Positions 11,013 to 24,002 of a stretch of 64,000 nt of DNA are shown here, one piece after another. How positions within the stretch are numbered: the stretch's first letter is position 1; the number at the start of each line of letters is the position of its first letter. Origin of the DNA: Marthasterias glacialis. Lineage: Eukaryota > Echinodermata > Asteroidea > Forcipulatida > Asteriidae. The notes under the pieces were generated by a model. It had not been told where the DNA came from. It saw nothing but the letters and a program-made list of their open reading frames with translations, and made no database searches. The position numbers and the translations under genes are program-made. The stretch covers positions 8,364,171-8,428,170 of the forward strand of contig OU452236.1 of NCBI GenBank assembly GCA_911728455.2, given 5' to 3'.

Positions 11013-12004
11013 TGGATCATACATTTTCTTCATGCCAAGGAAGGATCTGGGACTTTGCATGGAGGCAAATAATAGGTGACTTTTTGAATAATGTACACCC
11101 AAGGTTTTAGCCAGAGCCAAAGGGGCACTGGAGTGTCTTGTGGAAAACTTCTCTTGAAGTAAGACACTCCACTTTATCTTTCATTTATACATGTATATAA
11201 AAATGTATTTGTCCCATGGCCGCAGCCAGAGCTCGTCATGCCCAAGGGCAAAGTGAGAGGATGGTGCCCCCATAAAAATCATGGCATAATGTGGAGATAT
11301 TTAATTAACGATATCAAAACAAATTTAAATTAATAATCGTGGTCGGTTTGCCCGGCATTCGTGGTCGATTTGCCCTCCCCCCCCCCCCCCCTTTCCTCAC
11401 TCTTTTCCCCCTATACCATTGGTATTCTAATTTGTAAGGTAGCATTTAGGATGCTCTGTTCAAAAAAAAAAATAATAAATTATTTACGACAAATATTAAT
11501 GCCCATTTAAACAAATCTTGCTGAAACCCATGGGTAGGCCATGTAATTCCCCCCCCCCCCCTTCTGAGGAACCTTGATTTAGAAAAGCTAGTGGAACACC
11601 CGTCCTACACGCGGGTCCTGTTAGCTGAATTTATATAAAATTGGGCGGTTAGTCCTGCATGTTGAGTGAATTTTGAATAGAGCAGCCCCTGTTCACAGAA
11701 GGAAGCAAGTGTCTCATACAATGTTTCTCGCCCCAGTAAATTGAGGACTTCTCTAACAGAGAGAAACAAATCTTTATGCCAATTTATGAGTAGTAAGAAT
11801 ATACTACCCTTGCATGATTCTCAAGTAGAGTTTGCAATAAAAAAAGTAATTTGAAACATTAATTATTTTCAAATGTTCAGAAGATATTACGTTTTTACAT
11901 TTTCCAGACTTTGCTTTTTTAATTTTTATTTTATATATTTGAAATCAAAGAGTATTGCTAATCGTGTCTTTATTGCCTAAGTATGCATATAGTCTGTTTC
12001 AAAG
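11013..12004. other. Gene-free stretch with C-runs
   Basis: Two poly-C tracts (near 11378 and 11551) and AT-rich sequence. A small hairpin, GGAGTGTCTTG with AAGACACTCC, sits near 11131-11170. Confidence 0.4.
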
Positions 12005-12148
12005 TAAGGCTGTATTTGAATTAGCGGCTACGGCTATGGCTGCAGTTGTTGCTAAGGGTGTTGCTATGGACGTCCTATACTTTAACGCATGATGAAGCGG
12101 CAATCCAGTCATTGTCGTAGCCATAGCCCCATTTCGGACACAGCCTAA
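12005..12148. repeat. Short hairpin MITE (GGCTGT...ACAGCC)
   Basis: AGGCTGTATTTGAATTAGCG and GGCTACGGCTATGGC near 12006 are mirrored by GTCGTAGCCATAGCC and CGGACACAGCCT near 12114-12147. Non-coding. Confidence 0.6.
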
Positions 12149-14138
12149 TCACTCAAAAAAAAAAAAAAAAAAAGCTTAATCTTAATTTATGAAACTATTG
12201 TTTTCCTGCAATTTGATAATTTTACATGAAGTTGTTTGACAATTATTAATTGCCTAGAAATGAAATAATTATATTCCGCCAAAATTGTTTAATCAAAGTA
12301 TCGATGATTTGAAAAATATTTGAATAATTTAATTGCAGCAGGCGAAGGAGGCCCAGTGGTGTCAAATTGTTGAAATTCAAAATGTTGCTTTTTAAAAGTA
12401 TTTTATTATGTGGGTGTTTTAAAGGAAATTGTCTTTTATAACTTTGATTTATTTTTTACTTTCTGTTTTTTCTTTAAATGTACCAAAGACTTTTACAGGT
12501 ATTCAAAAGTTTTTGGGTAATAATTAGTAATATTTGTGACGCCCAACACCAAAACCAGTCACTTCTTGGGATAAATTGAAATACCATTAAGAGTGAAGAC
12601 AACCAAAACATCAGCCGTGATATCAATGTGATGTGATGTCTGAAACATTCTATATGTTAAGAAATACTTACCTTATACTAGGTCTTAAGTAGGTCTTATT
12701 TGAAAGTTCTTATTCTCACCTATTGGATGAGCAAATAAAACCCAGTTTTGAGGCTTGGCAGGAAGTGCCAGGTTTTGGCATGGAGTGTCACATTTATCTC
12801 TACAGCCTACATGTAAGTATTTGTAGTATACCCCATTGTTATTATCTGGTTCTTTTCAACTGAAAAATTTGGGCACCTACTGACATTGAAAATAAGTTGT
12901 TGTTTTTTGTTGGTTTTTTGTTATTGTGGTCGGGGGGGGGGGGGAACACGGGAGTGCACCATATATTTTTTCTGGGGGCAGTTCCAGCAAATTACAATTG
13001 TAGTTTGCATTTGCAAGTTTTTTAATCTACACAATGACTGGTATGCCCTTTTTCAGCACTCTTGTTGTGCCGTTTACTTCTTTCTTTTTTTATAAAATAT
13101 GGTTTGCAGGTTAAAACAAATATATTGTATGTAAAAGTTTTCAACAGGGAGTTATACCCATAAAAGCTCATACCACCAAAACATGTCAATCTTGTTTGAA
13201 ATGAGCAGGTATTGAATTTGTCTGGTGTCTGGGGGGGGGGGGGGGGGGGCGCATGCCACTTTTGTTTACCCCAATACAGCCAACCCTCTGGCCACCAGAT
13301 CTGCCACTAAAACTAACTTATAGGGACACATAGCCTTCAAATTTCCGAAAATGTTGCTGTTTGGAAATGTCGCTTAACATTTTTAAGAGTTGTTCATGCA
13401 GTAAAACACCTACAGTGAGTTCAAAAGAGTTGAGATTCAAAAAATGTAAATTTGCCTCTCAGAAATACAACCAGCAGAACCACACTCTACATAGAAACTT
13501 ACAGTCCACCATTTTGTGGAGTCTAAATTTATGTTCTACAAAATGGTGGACCGTGTTCTGTCGCGAAATTAAACAAAAGCCACATAATTTCAAGGGCTAT
13601 TAATGTGAATCATTGTGTTCTATTTTTAAAATATCTTTCCAGCCATTTTCATTTCATAAAAAAAAAAAAAATAAATAAATACTTTTTATAGCACAAAAGC
13701 GTCCATTACGAAGGCAACATTCTCTTTAAACTGCAATTTTGTCATTATGCATTTTTTTTTATAAATTAAAACAGTAACACTCTATCTTCTTGTATTTAAT
13801 ATGAAGCACAACATTTATTTTTAAAGAAAAAATATGAGGAAAACAGATCGAAGTAATGACATTTTGACAAGTTGTATCGTTCACTGCCTTGGAGGCTTAA
13901 ACCTGGTTCATACAACATTATGAACTACAAAATTGATGCAAATTTCTTTGCGTCTTACTGCAAGAACGGAGCATTTTGATGGTTTGTGTCACAAAAGTTT
14001 GCATTTGTTTTCATTTCAAGTATGAACCCGTCTTTCTTCAAAAACTGAATTAGGTGGGAGGATGCAATAGTTAATTTCTTAATTAAAACCAAGTGAGGCG
14101 GCGATATCCAGCATTGTTACAGACATAGCTGCCAATCA
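12149..14138. other. Gene-free AT-rich stretch
   Basis: Homopolymer runs at about 12157 (A), 12931 (G), 13231 (G) and 13659 (A). A small inverted pair, CCACCATTTTGT with ACAAAATGGTGG, sits at 13507-13555. No exon recognised. Confidence 0.4.
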
Positions 14139-14561
14139 ATAGACTGATCCATTAAGCCCCGCCTACCTTAGCAACTGCCTAGCAACATCACATGATGCGA
14201 CTTTCTTGCCACGATCACAGCGGTGGTTCTGATGTATCAGATACACACATGTACATGGTTTTCATGAACGGTTGGGTTTTGAGCAGTGCCTTGAGTCCAA
14301 AGAACAATGCAGACAGGAACACCGCTAAACCACTTTTACACGACTGTACAGGAACCAATGCTGTGGAATTTGCACCACCAGAAATACAAAAAAATTAAAA
14401 CAAACAAAAGTTAGGATAGTTGTGTGTACAGTTGTGTGTCAGAACAATGGCAGCGGTTTGTTTACTTTTCTAATGGGATTTTAACGTGTCAGACTTTTGG
14501 TGGCATTAAGGCAGTGATTGGTCAATGCATTAGTAGGCGGGGCTTAATGGATAGGTCTAAA
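14139..14561. mobile_element. MITE with AATAGACYGATCCATTAAGC ends, copy 1
   Basis: The left end ACTGATCCATTAAGCCCCGC is mirrored by GCGGGGCTTAATGGATAGGT. An inner GTGATTGGTCAATGC lies next to the right arm. Related copies at 15069-15355 and 52788-52991. Confidence 0.8.
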
Positions 14562-14969
14562 TGAACATGGCCTGAGTTTTGGCAGGAGCACCACATTTAT
14601 ACGCACAAAATCCCAGACAAAACGTAAAATGCTGTCATAAAATGCTTTCTGAAATACTTGCCTCCTAATTGGATGAAGTTTTGCTGGTTGGTTGTATGTT
14701 GTGTTTTTTCACCAACTTGAGGATTTGAATGGATGTACTCTTCCCAAACCATTTATGTATCATTCCCTTATAGTTCTTTTCATTTGATTTTTTTTTTTAT
14801 GTTTGGGCATATTATAAACTTCATATTATAAATTAAGGATGTCTTGTATTCGCAGAAAAGATTGCCAACTTGAAATTTGTTTAAATGTTCATGAAATTAT
14901 TACCCCGATAAAAGTTTTTTTTCTGTTAGTGTACAAAGTGAGGTTTTCCTTTTTATAAATGTGCTAAAG
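14562..14969. other. Gene-free stretch
   Basis: No recognisable feature. Confidence 0.35.
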
Positions 14970-15378
14970 CAGGGCTTGATTTTACAAAGAACTAAGATTG
15001 ATCTTAAGTTGTGTATCAGTCTTAATTGCTAAGCAAAGTGTGATGTCACACCCCACTCATCTTAAGAAAATAGACCAATCCATTAAGCCCCGCCCCCTAA
15101 ACATATTGACCAATCACAGCATTAGCTACATCGCCACTGTACACGTGGAGAGCACAATGTCCGTCTCTTCAATGCTGCACTGCACGACATGAACGCGCGC
15201 TATAAATACGCACGCTATACTATAAGTACGCGCAGCCATGTTTACATTTTCCAATAGGATTTTATCGTGTCGGACTTTTGTCAGACTTTTGGTGACGCAC
15301 CCATGGCCGTGATTGGTCAACACGTATGGGGGTGGGCTCAATGGATCGGTCTATTCTCGGTATTTGTGAAATCGATCC
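14970..15378. mobile_element. GGGCTCGATTTCACAAAG MITE, interrupted
   Basis: GGGCTTGATTTTACAAAGAA at the left and GTATTTGTGAAATCGATCCC at the right belong to the family at 7297-7443. The interior is broken after CTCATCTTAAG by a different MITE (15069-15355). Confidence 0.75.
15069..15355. mobile_element. MITE with AATAGACC ends, copy 2 (nested)
   Basis: AATAGACCAATCCATTAAGC at the left, TGACCAATCACAGCATTAGC further in, then GCCGTGATTGGTCAACACGT and GGATCGGTCTATT at the right. The internal inverted repeat places two CCAAT motifs facing each other. Confidence 0.85.
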
Positions 15379-16762
15379 CAGGAATTGCTAAGCGTCTAAC
15401 ACCAAAAATTGTGAAACAATGTCTGTGGGATAAAACAATTTTTACAAACATTTTCAATGCTTTAACCTTAATTTCTATTAAACCTTTACATATTATGAGG
15501 TGGCAAAAATAAATAAAAACATAAATAAACGGAGGTTAAATAATGTCATTTTCTTCATTTATATAGTGATGAAGCTCATTATTTATGCAGATATTCTGTG
15601 TGCAGATTGGGTTAAAGGTGAGAGTTCAGTTCATTGAATATTATAGAATGCATGATAAGATGGCACCTTTAACCATAGTCTTCTTTTGCACTTTTGTAAA
15701 AATTTGCACTTTTGTAAAAATTTTAAAATTCGCAAAAAGTTATTAATATGCAGTTCTGTTTTGGAAAAAAGAATTGTACGTAAGGTTAAGGCAATTTTTT
15801 TATATTGATAACTAATGGTCTGTGTTCTTGTGGTCTAAATTTCTAAAAAAAAATTGTCTTTTTGTTCATTTATTTTTGATTTTTGTTTTATGACAAAGTA
15901 CAGAATTTGTGTTTTTTATAAATTATTGGATTAGCGTCATTTTGAAAGCTCACTGATTATAAAAGTTCATGCCAGCACCAATTCTCCAGAGAATTATTTC
16001 AGAGTGAAATGCTGTCAGAGTCATGAAAACATATTTTGAAACCCCCCCCCCCCCCCCCCCTCTACCCACCACCCACCACCCACTCCACAGGCCTGCTTTA
16101 ATCATGACGACAGAGCCCATTTTACTTTTATTTTGATCGTCACTAAACCGTGACCAACCTCCAAATTTGGTTACATTTTCACAGGTTGTTTGAATGGTAG
16201 CCGTTGATTATAAACTTGATGGGGATGAATTCTCTCTTCTAAAACCCATTCATGTATCTTCCCTTTCAGTGGAGATGATTTCACAAACATTGCCACAAGT
16301 GGTTAACACTCAACAGAGAGATTTAAGCAGACAAAATCAGCTGTCAGCTTCCTTGAGCGACAATCTTTTTGTCTTGTTCATCGAAGACGCTCAATAACAG
16401 CTGGCCTTTCTGACCTGACAGGAAATTCTTTGGCTTTGAATTTCCTATATTAAAACAGATTTTGTCTTTTAATGGCGCATGTGCGAGGACTAATTTTTTA
16501 CTGTGCAGTAAATTTCCATCAATAGCTAACTAGCTGTGTAGCTGTGTAGCTGTGTAACTCGCAGTTGATCTACACACACAAATTAATAACAAAATACTGT
16601 TACGTAAAAATCCTATAATCACTTAATAGACAGTCCTCCATGGCTAAATCTTCTTCGCATAATTCTAATTAGTGATATAGTGTACCTGTAAAAAAAATGT
16701 GAGGTTAGAGACTTTTATTTTTTCCCCCACTTTCAAAAAGACTCTGTCTGTTGGAAAAGTCT
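15379..16762. other. Gene-free AT-rich stretch
   Basis: Includes a poly-C tract near 16041 and direct GTGTAGCT repeats near 16530. No exon recognised. Confidence 0.4.
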
Positions 16763-17328
16763 AGTCAATCTGTGCAAAATAATGGTTTGACCTGGACAAA
16801 AGTGCAACAGAAATGAGTTTGTTCTAAATGTTTCTTGAAACCCTCTCAAACAACATCAAAAGGGTGGAAAAAAGTTGGGGACTCAAAAATGCCTAATTGG
16901 AATTTTCCAGAGTTCGATTACAGTGTGCACAAATGTAAGTATATTTGGTACCCTCACATGCCTTAGTATTTGGGCGGCAGTGGGATCAAACATTTCTCTA
17001 TAACTCCTCCATGCTTGAACCAATTTTACAATTATTTTATAATATGCTCGAGTACAGCGCCCTCTAAAGTTGATTGTCATGAGAACTGATGATGTCATTG
17101 TCAGGTCATGTCAAGTGGTAATGTTACACTTAAAGTAAAGTTGGTTTAAGTGTGGAGGAGTTGCAGAAAAGTGCTAAGGTTGCAACTTCTGGAAAATTCA
17201 AATTAGGCATTTTCCCCAACTTCTATTTTTCTGCCTTTTTTTATGTTGTTTGTGAGGGTTTCAAGAGACATTTGGAACAAAAATCATTTCTGTTGCAGTT
17301 TTGTCCAGGTCAAACCATAGATTGACCA
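16763..17328. repeat. Large foldback, arms of about 150 bp
   Basis: GGTTTGACCTGGACAAAAGT near 16785 pairs with TTTTGTCCAGGTCAAACC near 17300. Further in, CTAATTGGAATTTTCCAGA near 16893 pairs with TCTGGAAAATTCAAATTAG near 17185. The spacer is about 270 bp, non-coding and not palindromic. Confidence 0.8.
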
Positions 17329-17359
17329 AACTAAAATTGAATTCGACATTGAAGCCCCT

Positions 17360-17456
17360 ATGACCGCGTTTACACTTGATCCGGCAAGGGCGATCAAAGG
17401 AGGATCAGATCCTGCAAGGGCGATCAGAGGGCGATCAACAGCTAGTGTAAACGCAA
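17360..17456. repeat. Short MITE with GCGTTTACACT ends
   Basis: GCGTTTACACTTGATC at the left and AGTGTAAACGC at the right, with internal AAGGGCGATCA repeats. Confidence 0.55.
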
Positions 17457-17939
17457 GAGCGCTATCATCAGGATCTGATCGTGGGTGATAGCGTTTGTAG
17501 CGCCCTCTACTGTTGATAGTTCTGGGGTGATAGCAGTCGTGAGCATAACAAAACAGGAAGGCCTTGGACCAAGACTACGTGAATGCCCTCTATGGGCTGC
17601 CTATATCTTGTGCACAGGGGATGATCTGCCGAACTAATAATGGTGATAAAAAAATCCAGCTGGATACACAGCGTATATATTTTTGTGTTTTATGACAAAT
17701 GAGGTGTTGATTGATGAGCAGCCCCAGTAGACCTACTCTGGTCTGGATGGAACTTAGCTCAAAGATGAAATTCAAGGCATGTAATAATAAATTCAAAGCT
17801 AAGTTCCATCCAGACCAGAGTGAGTAGTAACCAGGGGGAAGTGGGGGGTATTTCAACCCTCCCCCAAAAAAAAAAAAAAAAAAAAAAAAAAAACCGGCAG
17901 TTTGGGCCTATACTCTCCCTCCCCACGTCCCCTTCGACC

Positions 17940-18050
17940 CACCCACCCTACCCCAGGGAGCTGAGAAAGATAAGAATTGTTATTGGCCCAATGATACTGC
18001 TTTAACTGGGCACTGTACAGCACATTGAGACGGGAACATTGAAAACATTG
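17940..18050 (+). mobile_element. 3' fragment of a family A-related SINE
   Basis: CCCCAGGGAGCTGAGAAAGA, TTATTGGCCCAATGA and AGCACATTGAGACGGGAACA match the 3' part of the SINE at 42279-42620 (CCCCAGGGAGCTGAGAAAGA, AAGCACATTGAGACGTTA). The head is missing. Confidence 0.6.
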
Positions 18051-18054
18051 TTAA

Positions 18055-18096
18055 CGTTGAAAACATAACGTATATTATACGTTATGTTTTCAACGT
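18055..18096. repeat. Near-perfect 42-bp palindrome
   Basis: The arms CATAACGTATA and TATACGTTATG are extended by CGTTGAAAAA and TTTTCAACG, with a one-base bulge. It lies between the SINE fragment and the next MITE. Confidence 0.6.
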
Positions 18097-18336
18097 ACCA
18101 TCGAAGATTATAGAGCGCCGAAGGCGCAAGTTGTTGGAAAGTGAAATACGCATGGGCGCCATTTCGGCAAGTCGGTGCTTTGTTTCCCATTGATAGCAAT
18201 GGTCATTGTCTACACTGGTACCACTGCACGGGATTATTGCTGTATCAATGTAGTCACTTGCCAAACTGGCGTCCAGTGAGATTTCACATTTCAGCTAGAG
18301 TTTCCCATGTACGGTGTTCTATAATCTTTGGTACCA
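18097..18336. mobile_element. MITE with AAGATTATAGAGCGCC ends, copy 1
   Basis: GAAGATTATAGAGCGCCGAA at the left, GGTGTTCTATAATCTTTGG at the right, with GCGCCATTTCGGCAAGTC inside. Copies at 20596-20862 and, partially, at 56859-57000. Confidence 0.7.
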
Positions 18337-18371
18337 CCCATTTGAAAAGATTTGTCCAAATTGTTTCCAAC

Positions 18372-19252
18372 TATTTTTAGCAGCAGAACAAAACCACGTG
18401 AAGACTCCACCCAGATGTTAACAATTCGCAAGTGCATGTAAGTTACACTACTGTACAGTACAGATTGTGCCGGACTTCCTCCGCTTCTTGAAGAAGCGGA
18501 TGTTCAGCGTATTAGCCAATGTATGGGGCTGCGCTACAGATTGATTCACGCTTGTCAGCTTGTGGTAGTTTTATTTACCCATGAATTTTTATTTCCAAAC
18601 AATGTTTTCTCTCCGAAGTCATCAGCAGTTTAGAGTAGTACTAGTGTAGTACACTTGTAGTACAGCTAAGAAAATATAATTTGACCGCCAGAAATTGTAA
18701 AATATTTGTAAACTATATCCCTGAGTCTTAATCTTAATTTTTCTCTTGCGTTCTCGAGGTCAACTTGTCTTACATGTATTTGACCATCCAAATTATTAGC
18801 TATTTGCAAGTTTGATTTGAATAATGTCTGTTACAGTGCCTTACTCAGTCTCAAGTGAATTCTAAGTTTGAATTCCTCAGACTAAATCCAGTGCAGCTAT
18901 GCCACATTGTTAGGGGCAAGCTTTTGTATCATTAAATAGGGGATGGCAAACACCCATACACATTTTCTAATGATATGTATGCTATGGAACAGAGGATACC
19001 AGTCTTTGCTGATCTGGAGGTTGCTGTACAAAAGCTTGCGACTGTAGCGACGGTATTTTTAGTCTGAGGAATTCAAATTGATCATTTAATACTGACCAGA
19101 CAAGTCACTGTACCAGACTTAGTCATTTTTAATTTGCAAATTTGTATGTTGATATGAACCATCAGAAGTTGCAGTTACGAGGTTTTAAATTTGGACGTTA
19201 ATACGATCCATCCAAATAATCATAACGAGGTTTTAAATTTGTTCATTAATAA
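18372..19252 (+). repeat. First, partial unit of the 1-kb array with a broken small exon copy
   Basis: Starts with CCAACTATTTTTAG and AGCAGAACAAAACCACGTGA, the counterpart of the small exon at 59679-59736. A one-base loss (CACCCAG instead of CACCCCAG) shifts its frame before the CAT|GTAAGT donor. The intron part of a unit follows, carrying an insertion of about 85 bp near 18447. The unit is cut at 19252 by a 1.8-kb insertion and resumes at 21075. Confidence 0.75.
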
Positions 19253-21074
19253 TGTGACAGGTCAGTTTCTTAAGCCCAAGTTGCAGCCCCCTCATTGTTA
19301 ACTTAGACACAAACACCCTCTTTAAGTAGCACCCTGCAGTTGGGGCATTGTTCCCACACATTTTACAAGTAGGCAAGAGAGTACACCTCACATGACTTGC
19401 TCTCAACATAGAAATTTCATTTCTGGAAGATTTCTCCACTGTCTTATGATCAAGCTTATGTGATGCTAGGCTAGGGTAAGTGTTCACTTGTCTTCTGTAA
19501 CATCTCATAAAGTGTTTATCAATATTGATGATTAATTATTTGATATTTTACTCTTGGGTAGGCTACTTGTCTTAATAGAGTCCTTAGGATGTAAGGAAAT
19601 GCCTTTGTCCCTCTTTTTGATTGTAAGTTCTATTTGTGGATTGTATAGAACTACTGTTATCTTTATAGCTAGCATTTCTTATTACTAGTTGCTGAGACTT
19701 CATAACCTTTTAGTTTCATTTATATCTGTATTTGATTTAGTTTGAAACCACTCTTGTGAGTGCTGTGGCAAAATTTTTCCCCATTTTATCATTGTCTTAA
19801 TACTAGAAGTGTTAACATAGAGGTGTGTGACTTCCTCCATGCTTATACCATACCCCATTGGCATTGTGGAATGTTTGTTGCCTCTATGCAGAGAGTAGAA
19901 ATGCCCTAAGGTATATGCTGAGTAATTTGTGGTTAGGAAGTGCGCATATCGATAGTCAGTACTGCTGTGCACAGGATAGTTTATCAATATAGTTTCTTTT
20001 GTGTACAGTGCCACGAAGGGTTTAGTCAAGCAATTGATATGTGATCACTGTTAATTTCCTGTATGAGTCACTGGGATCTTTGTTTATTGTTTATCTTGGT
20101 TAGAGTGCACAGCAGCAAGAAGTACTGTTCTCTACTGTATACTCATTATGTATTCACTCCCACAAGTACTGACATAGTTTTATTTTTCTTTGTCCTAGGC
20201 TTTGGAGTGGCTAGCTACAGGTTGTTAGTGGTTTTATTACTTTCTTGTAGAATCATTGCTATGCACTGGGTTTGTAGCTCTATGCTTTGACTAAGTTTTG
20301 TTAACTAAAGAGTCTCAAGTCAAAGCAGTCACTTGCCTTGTACATTCTTTATGATTCTGTATGATTCAACATTAACTTAACATTTCCTGGTTAAAGTTCT
20401 TTATTAGCTGTTTGGTCATAAGGATGATATTTTGAGTTTGTGGTTAACTGAGCATATAGTGATAGAGGTCATTTGCACATTTACTTGGTTATTCTTCTTC
20501 TCTTGACTGAGCAAGTTAAAGCATACATGCCTTGTATTTTCAAATTGAACTTTGACTTAACTTTCCAGTTAAAGTAAACTATGTAATTTGAGTTTGGACC
20601 AAAGATTGTAGAGCGCTGTAGGCACAAGATGGGGAACTCTGGCTGAAATAAGAAATCTCACTGGACGCCATTTCGGCAAGTGAATCCCATTGATACAGCA
20701 CTGAAACGTGGGGACCAGTGTAGACAACGACAATTGCTATCAGTGGCAAACATAGGCAATCACTTGCCGAAACGGCGCACATGCGAATTTCACTTTCTAA
20801 CAGTAGATAAAGGCCCAGTTCCCCATCTTGCGTCTACGGCGCTCTACAATCTTTGGTTTGCACTCACATTATACTTTGATTTTCTTGGCTTATTTTCTAT
20901 CATTACTATTCCTCATATGAATTTCTTTGCTCAGTTGGTATTTTCCAAAGCTTAGTGTTAATATGGAAGTTGTTTTATTGTATCTTTTCAGGTTTTTTTG
21001 TGAACACCATATTAAAGAACTAAGGCACAGTTGTGTACACCGTCCTTGTCATGTCCACATTTTTCGGTGTCACA
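19253..21074. mobile_element. 1.8-kb insertion inside the array, TGTGACA ends
   Basis: Other array units read TTCATTAATATGAACCATCC without a break. Here TTCATTAATA is followed by ATGTGACAGG, and about 1.82 kb later GGTGTCACA is followed by ATATGAACCATCC. The ends share the inverted heptamer TGTGACA, and a 3-4 bp target duplication (ATA or AATA) fits. The largest open frames are about 100 codons and carry no transposase motif. A MITE (20596-20862) is nested within it. Family unknown. Confidence 0.75.
20596..20862. mobile_element. MITE with CCAAAGATTGTAGAGCGC ends, copy 2
   Basis: CCAAAGATTGTAGAGCGCTG and CACAAGATGGGGAACT are mirrored by AGTTCCCCATCTTGCG and GCGCTCTACAATCTTTGG. The arms extend inward to GCCATTTCGGCAAGTGA and TCACTTGCCGAAACGGC. 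It is the best-preserved copy of the family. Confidence 0.85.
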
Positions 21075-21147
21075 ATATGAACCATCCGAACTTACAAATT
21101 TGTAGGAGGTTTTAAATTTGTACATGTTAATATGAATCATCTTGTAG

Positions 21148-21372
21148 CCCTGCAACATTCAACCCAGAATTATGGAAACTCCACAACCCACCATGTCACC
21201 GCACCACTTCCATCACCACCTGGAACACACTGCAGAAATTCTGAGCAAGCAGGCCAACGAGCTCATTCAGGTTAAGTCAGAGGTCATGACCACGAGGTCA
21301 CAGAGAGAGTCCGAAGTCAGGGGGCATGAGGAGACACTAAGGATGGCGGATGCCCACCATTCCCAAGTGCAT
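21148..21372 (+). CDS. Coiled-coil exon module, copy 1 (open; expression unknown)
   Basis: 225 bp between an AG acceptor (CATCTTGTAG) and CAT|GTAAGT, open in phase 0-0. It encodes METPQPTMSPHHFHHH followed by a Glu/Gln/Lys-rich helix and RMADAHHSQVH. One extra His codon relative to the 222-bp norm. Confidence 0.45.
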
Positions 21373-22130
21373 GTAAGTTACATATTGATTCACGCTTGTG
21401 GTAGTTTTATGCACTCATGAGTTTTTATTTCCAAACAATGTTTTCTCTCAGAAGTCATCAGCAGTTTAGAATAGTAGCACAGCTAAGAAAATATCATTTG
21501 ACCGCCAGAAATTGTAAAGTATTTGTTAACTATAGCCCATCAGACAATTATAGTTCTAGTTCAAGGTTCCTCTTAGTTTGTCTCAATTGCGTTCTCGAGG
21601 TCAACTTGTGCAGGGTCTAGTCTTACATGTATTTGATCATCCCAAATTAGCTATTTACAAGTTTGATTTGAATGATGTCTGTTACAGTGCCTTACTCAGT
21701 CTCAAGTGAATTCTAAGTTTGAATTCCTCAGACTAAATCCAGTGCAGCTATGCCACATTGTTAGGGGCAAGCTTTTGTATCATTAAATTGGGGACGGCAA
21801 ACACCCATACACATTTTCTAATGATATGTATGCTATGGAACAGATGATACCAGTCTTTGCTGATCTGGAGGTTGCTATACCAAAGCTTGTGACTGTAGTG
21901 ACGGTATTTTTAGTCTGAGAAATTCAAATTGAGCATGCAATAGTGACCAGACAAGTCACTGTACCAGACTTATTCATATTTACTTTGCAAATTTGTACGC
22001 TAATAATAACCATCAGAAGTTGCAATTACGAGGTTTTAAATTTGTACATTAATATGAACCATCCGAACTTACAAACTTATAGGAGGTTTTAAATTTGTAC
22101 ATGTAAATATGAATCATCCCGTACATGTAG

Positions 22131-22349
22131 CCCTACAATGTTCAACCCAGAGTTATGGAAACTCCTCAACCCACCATGTTGCCTCACCACTTCCATCACC
22201 TGGAGCACACTGCAGAAATTCTGAACAAGCAGGCCAATGAGCTCGTTCAGGTTAAGTCAGAGGTCATGACCCCGAGTCCACAGAGAGAGTCCGAGGTCAG
22301 GGAGCATGAGACACTCAGGATGGCGGATGCCCACCATTCGCAAGTGCAT
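22131..22349 (+). CDS. Coiled-coil exon module, copy 2
   Basis: 219 bp, phase 0-0, acceptor GTACATGTAG, donor CAT|GTAAGT. It lacks one Glu codon (REHETLRM instead of REHEETLRM). Confidence 0.45.
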
Positions 22350-22979
22350 GTAAGTTACATATTGATTCACGCTTGTGGTAGTTTTATTTACTGATGAATT
22401 TTATTTCCAAACAATGTTTTCTCTCAGTAGTCATCAGCAGTTTAGAATAGTAGTACAGCTAAGAAAATATCATTTGATTTGAATGATGTCTGTTACAGTG
22501 CCTTACTCAGTCTCAAGTAAATTCTAAGTTTGAATTCTTCAGACTAAATCTAGTGCAGCTGCTATGCCACATTGTTAGGGGCAAGCTTTTGTATCATTAA
22601 ATAGGGGACGGCAAACACCCATACACATTTTCTAATGATATGTATGCTATGGAACAGAGGATACTAGTCTTTGCTGATCTGGAAGTTGCTGTACAGCTGT
22701 TCAAAAGCTTGCGACAGTAGTGACAGTATTTTTAGTTTGAGGAATTCAAATTGAGCATGCAATAGTGACCAGACTTATTCATATTTATTTTGCAAATTTG
22801 TACGTTAGCATATGAACCATCAAAAATTGCAGTTACGAGGTTTTAAATTTGGACGTCAATATGATCCATCCAAAGTTGCAATAGCGAGGTTTTAAATTTG
22901 TTCATTTATATGATCCATCAGAACTTACAAACTTGTAGGAGGTTTTAAATTTGTACTGTTAATATGAATCATCTTGTAG

Positions 22980-23201
22980 CCCTACTATGTTCAACCCAGA
23001 GTTATGGAAACTCCTCAACCCACCATGTTGCCTCACCACTTCCATCACCTGGAGCACACTGCAGAAATTCAGAACAAGCAGGCCAACGAGCTCGTTCAGG
23101 TCAAGTCAGAGGTCATGACCCTGAGTCCACAGAGAGAGTCCGAGGTCAGGGAGCATGAGGAGACACTAAGGATGGCGGATGCCCACCATTCCCAAGTGCA
23201 T
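22980..23201 (+). CDS. Coiled-coil exon module, copy 3
   Basis: 222 bp, phase 0-0, acceptor ATCTTGTAG, donor CAT|GTAAGT. Full 74-codon module with no stop. Confidence 0.45.
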
Positions 23202-24002
23202 GTAAGTTACAGATTGATTCACACTTGTGGTAGTTTTATTTACTCATGAGTTTTTATTTCCAAACAATATTTTCTCTCAGAAGTCATCAGCAGTTTAGAA
23301 TAGTAGTACAGCTAAGAAAATATCATTTGACCGCCAGAAATTGTAAAATATTTGTAAACTATAGCCCATCAGACAATTATAGTTCTAGTTTGAGGTCCCT
23401 CTTAATTTGTCTCTTGCATTCTCGAGGTCAACTTGTGCAGGGTCTAGTCTTACATGTATTTGATCATCCCAAATTAGCTATTTACAAGTTTGATTTGAAT
23501 GATGTCTGTTACAGTGCCTTACTCAGTCTCAAGTAAATTCTCAGTTTGAATTCCTCAGACTAAATCCAGTGCTGCTATGCCACATTGTTAGGGGCAAGCT
23601 TTTGTATTATTAAATAGGGGATGGCAAACACCCATACACATTTTCTAATGATATGTATGCTATGGAACAGATGATACCAGTCTTTGCTGATCTGGAGGTT
23701 ACTGTACTAAAGCTTGAGATAGTAGCAACGGTATTTTTAGTCTGAGGAATTCAAATTGAGCATTCAATAATGACCAGACAAGTCACTGTACCAGACTTAT
23801 TCGTATTTAATTTGCAAATTTGTACGTTAATATATGAACCATCAGAGGTTGCAGTTTTGAGGTTTTAAATTTGGATGTTAACATGATCCATCCAAAGTTG
23901 CAATTACGAGGTTTTAAATTTGTTCATTAATATGAACCATCCAAACTTACAAATTTGTAGGAGGTTTTATACTTGTACATGTTAATATGAATCATCTTTT
24001 AG

